Shown here one piece after another: positions 6,565 through 6,588 of a stretch of DNA of 6,588 nucleotides; the first letter of the stretch is position 1, and each line of letters starts with the position of its first letter. The position numbers and the translations under genes were made by a program. Below the pieces are notes generated by a model that was given only the letters and a program-made list of their open reading frames with translations, made no database searches and was not told the DNA's origin. The DNA comes from an uncultured Catenibacterium sp. (lineage in GTDB: Bacteria; Bacillota_I; Bacilli_A; Erysipelotrichales; Coprobacillaceae), in NCBI GenBank assembly GCA_900764725.1, contig CAAFPB010000086.1, positions 1-6,588 on the forward strand, written 5' to 3'.

Positions 6565-6588
6565 ATGATTCAACAAGAAAAAGTTAAT
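6565..6588 (+). CDS. Start of a truncated plus-strand gene
   Basis: ATG at 6565 opens a frame reading MIQQEKVN to the window edge. AAAGGATGGTG (6548-6558) is a convincing ribosome binding site six bases upstream. Eight codons are too few to suggest a product. The GH20 terminator and the separate candidate promoter suggest it is not co-transcribed with the GH20 gene. Confidence 0.55.

Overview
The window comes from an AT-rich, low-GC Gram-positive (Bacillota) genome. Signs are strong AAGGAGG-type ribosome binding sites, a LicT/BglG-type antitermination leader, and a large sortase-anchored surface glycosidase. The domain mix (GH20 with several F5/8C modules, InlB-type repeats and Ig-like spacers) fits a host-associated commensal that eats mucin or milk glycans. 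A gut Erysipelotrichia or Clostridia relative is my best guess; this is inference, not a database result.

Layout. Positions 1-74 hold the left copy of a repeat that recurs at 6375-6448 (39 bp identical, then diverging). A minus-strand gene for a 262-residue short-chain dehydrogenase/reductase (147-935) reads towards the left copy. A divergent intergenic region (936-1223) carries promoters for both genes. On the plus-strand side it also carries a complete antitermination switch: promoter, ribonucleic antiterminator (RAT), and an overlapping intrinsic terminator. Next is a single 1691-codon plus-strand gene (1224-6299) for a secreted, wall-anchored GH20 enzyme with a beta-N-acetylhexosaminidase or lacto-N-biosidase-like catalytic domain. 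Behind it lie a strong plus-strand terminator, a minus-strand terminator inside the right repeat copy, and the first eight codons of another plus-strand gene (6565 to the window end).

How it fits together. The GH20 enzyme would clip N-acetylhexosamine-containing sugars from host or dietary glycans at the cell surface. Its leader suggests it is made only when a PTS-controlled antiterminator protein of the LicT/BglG family, encoded elsewhere, binds the RAT and blocks early termination. Surface glycan cleavage would then be tied to PTS sugar uptake. The dehydrogenase is divergently oriented and shares a short motif overlapping its -35 region with the GH20 promoter; its substrate cannot be told.

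The least explained part is the repeat. Both copies lie in the same orientation, contain a minus-strand terminator hairpin arm (the left copy is cut by the window edge), and bracket the two-gene unit. They may be a dispersed intergenic element, the 3' part of a small-RNA family, or recombination-prone flanks. I see no complete new defence or mobile system here.
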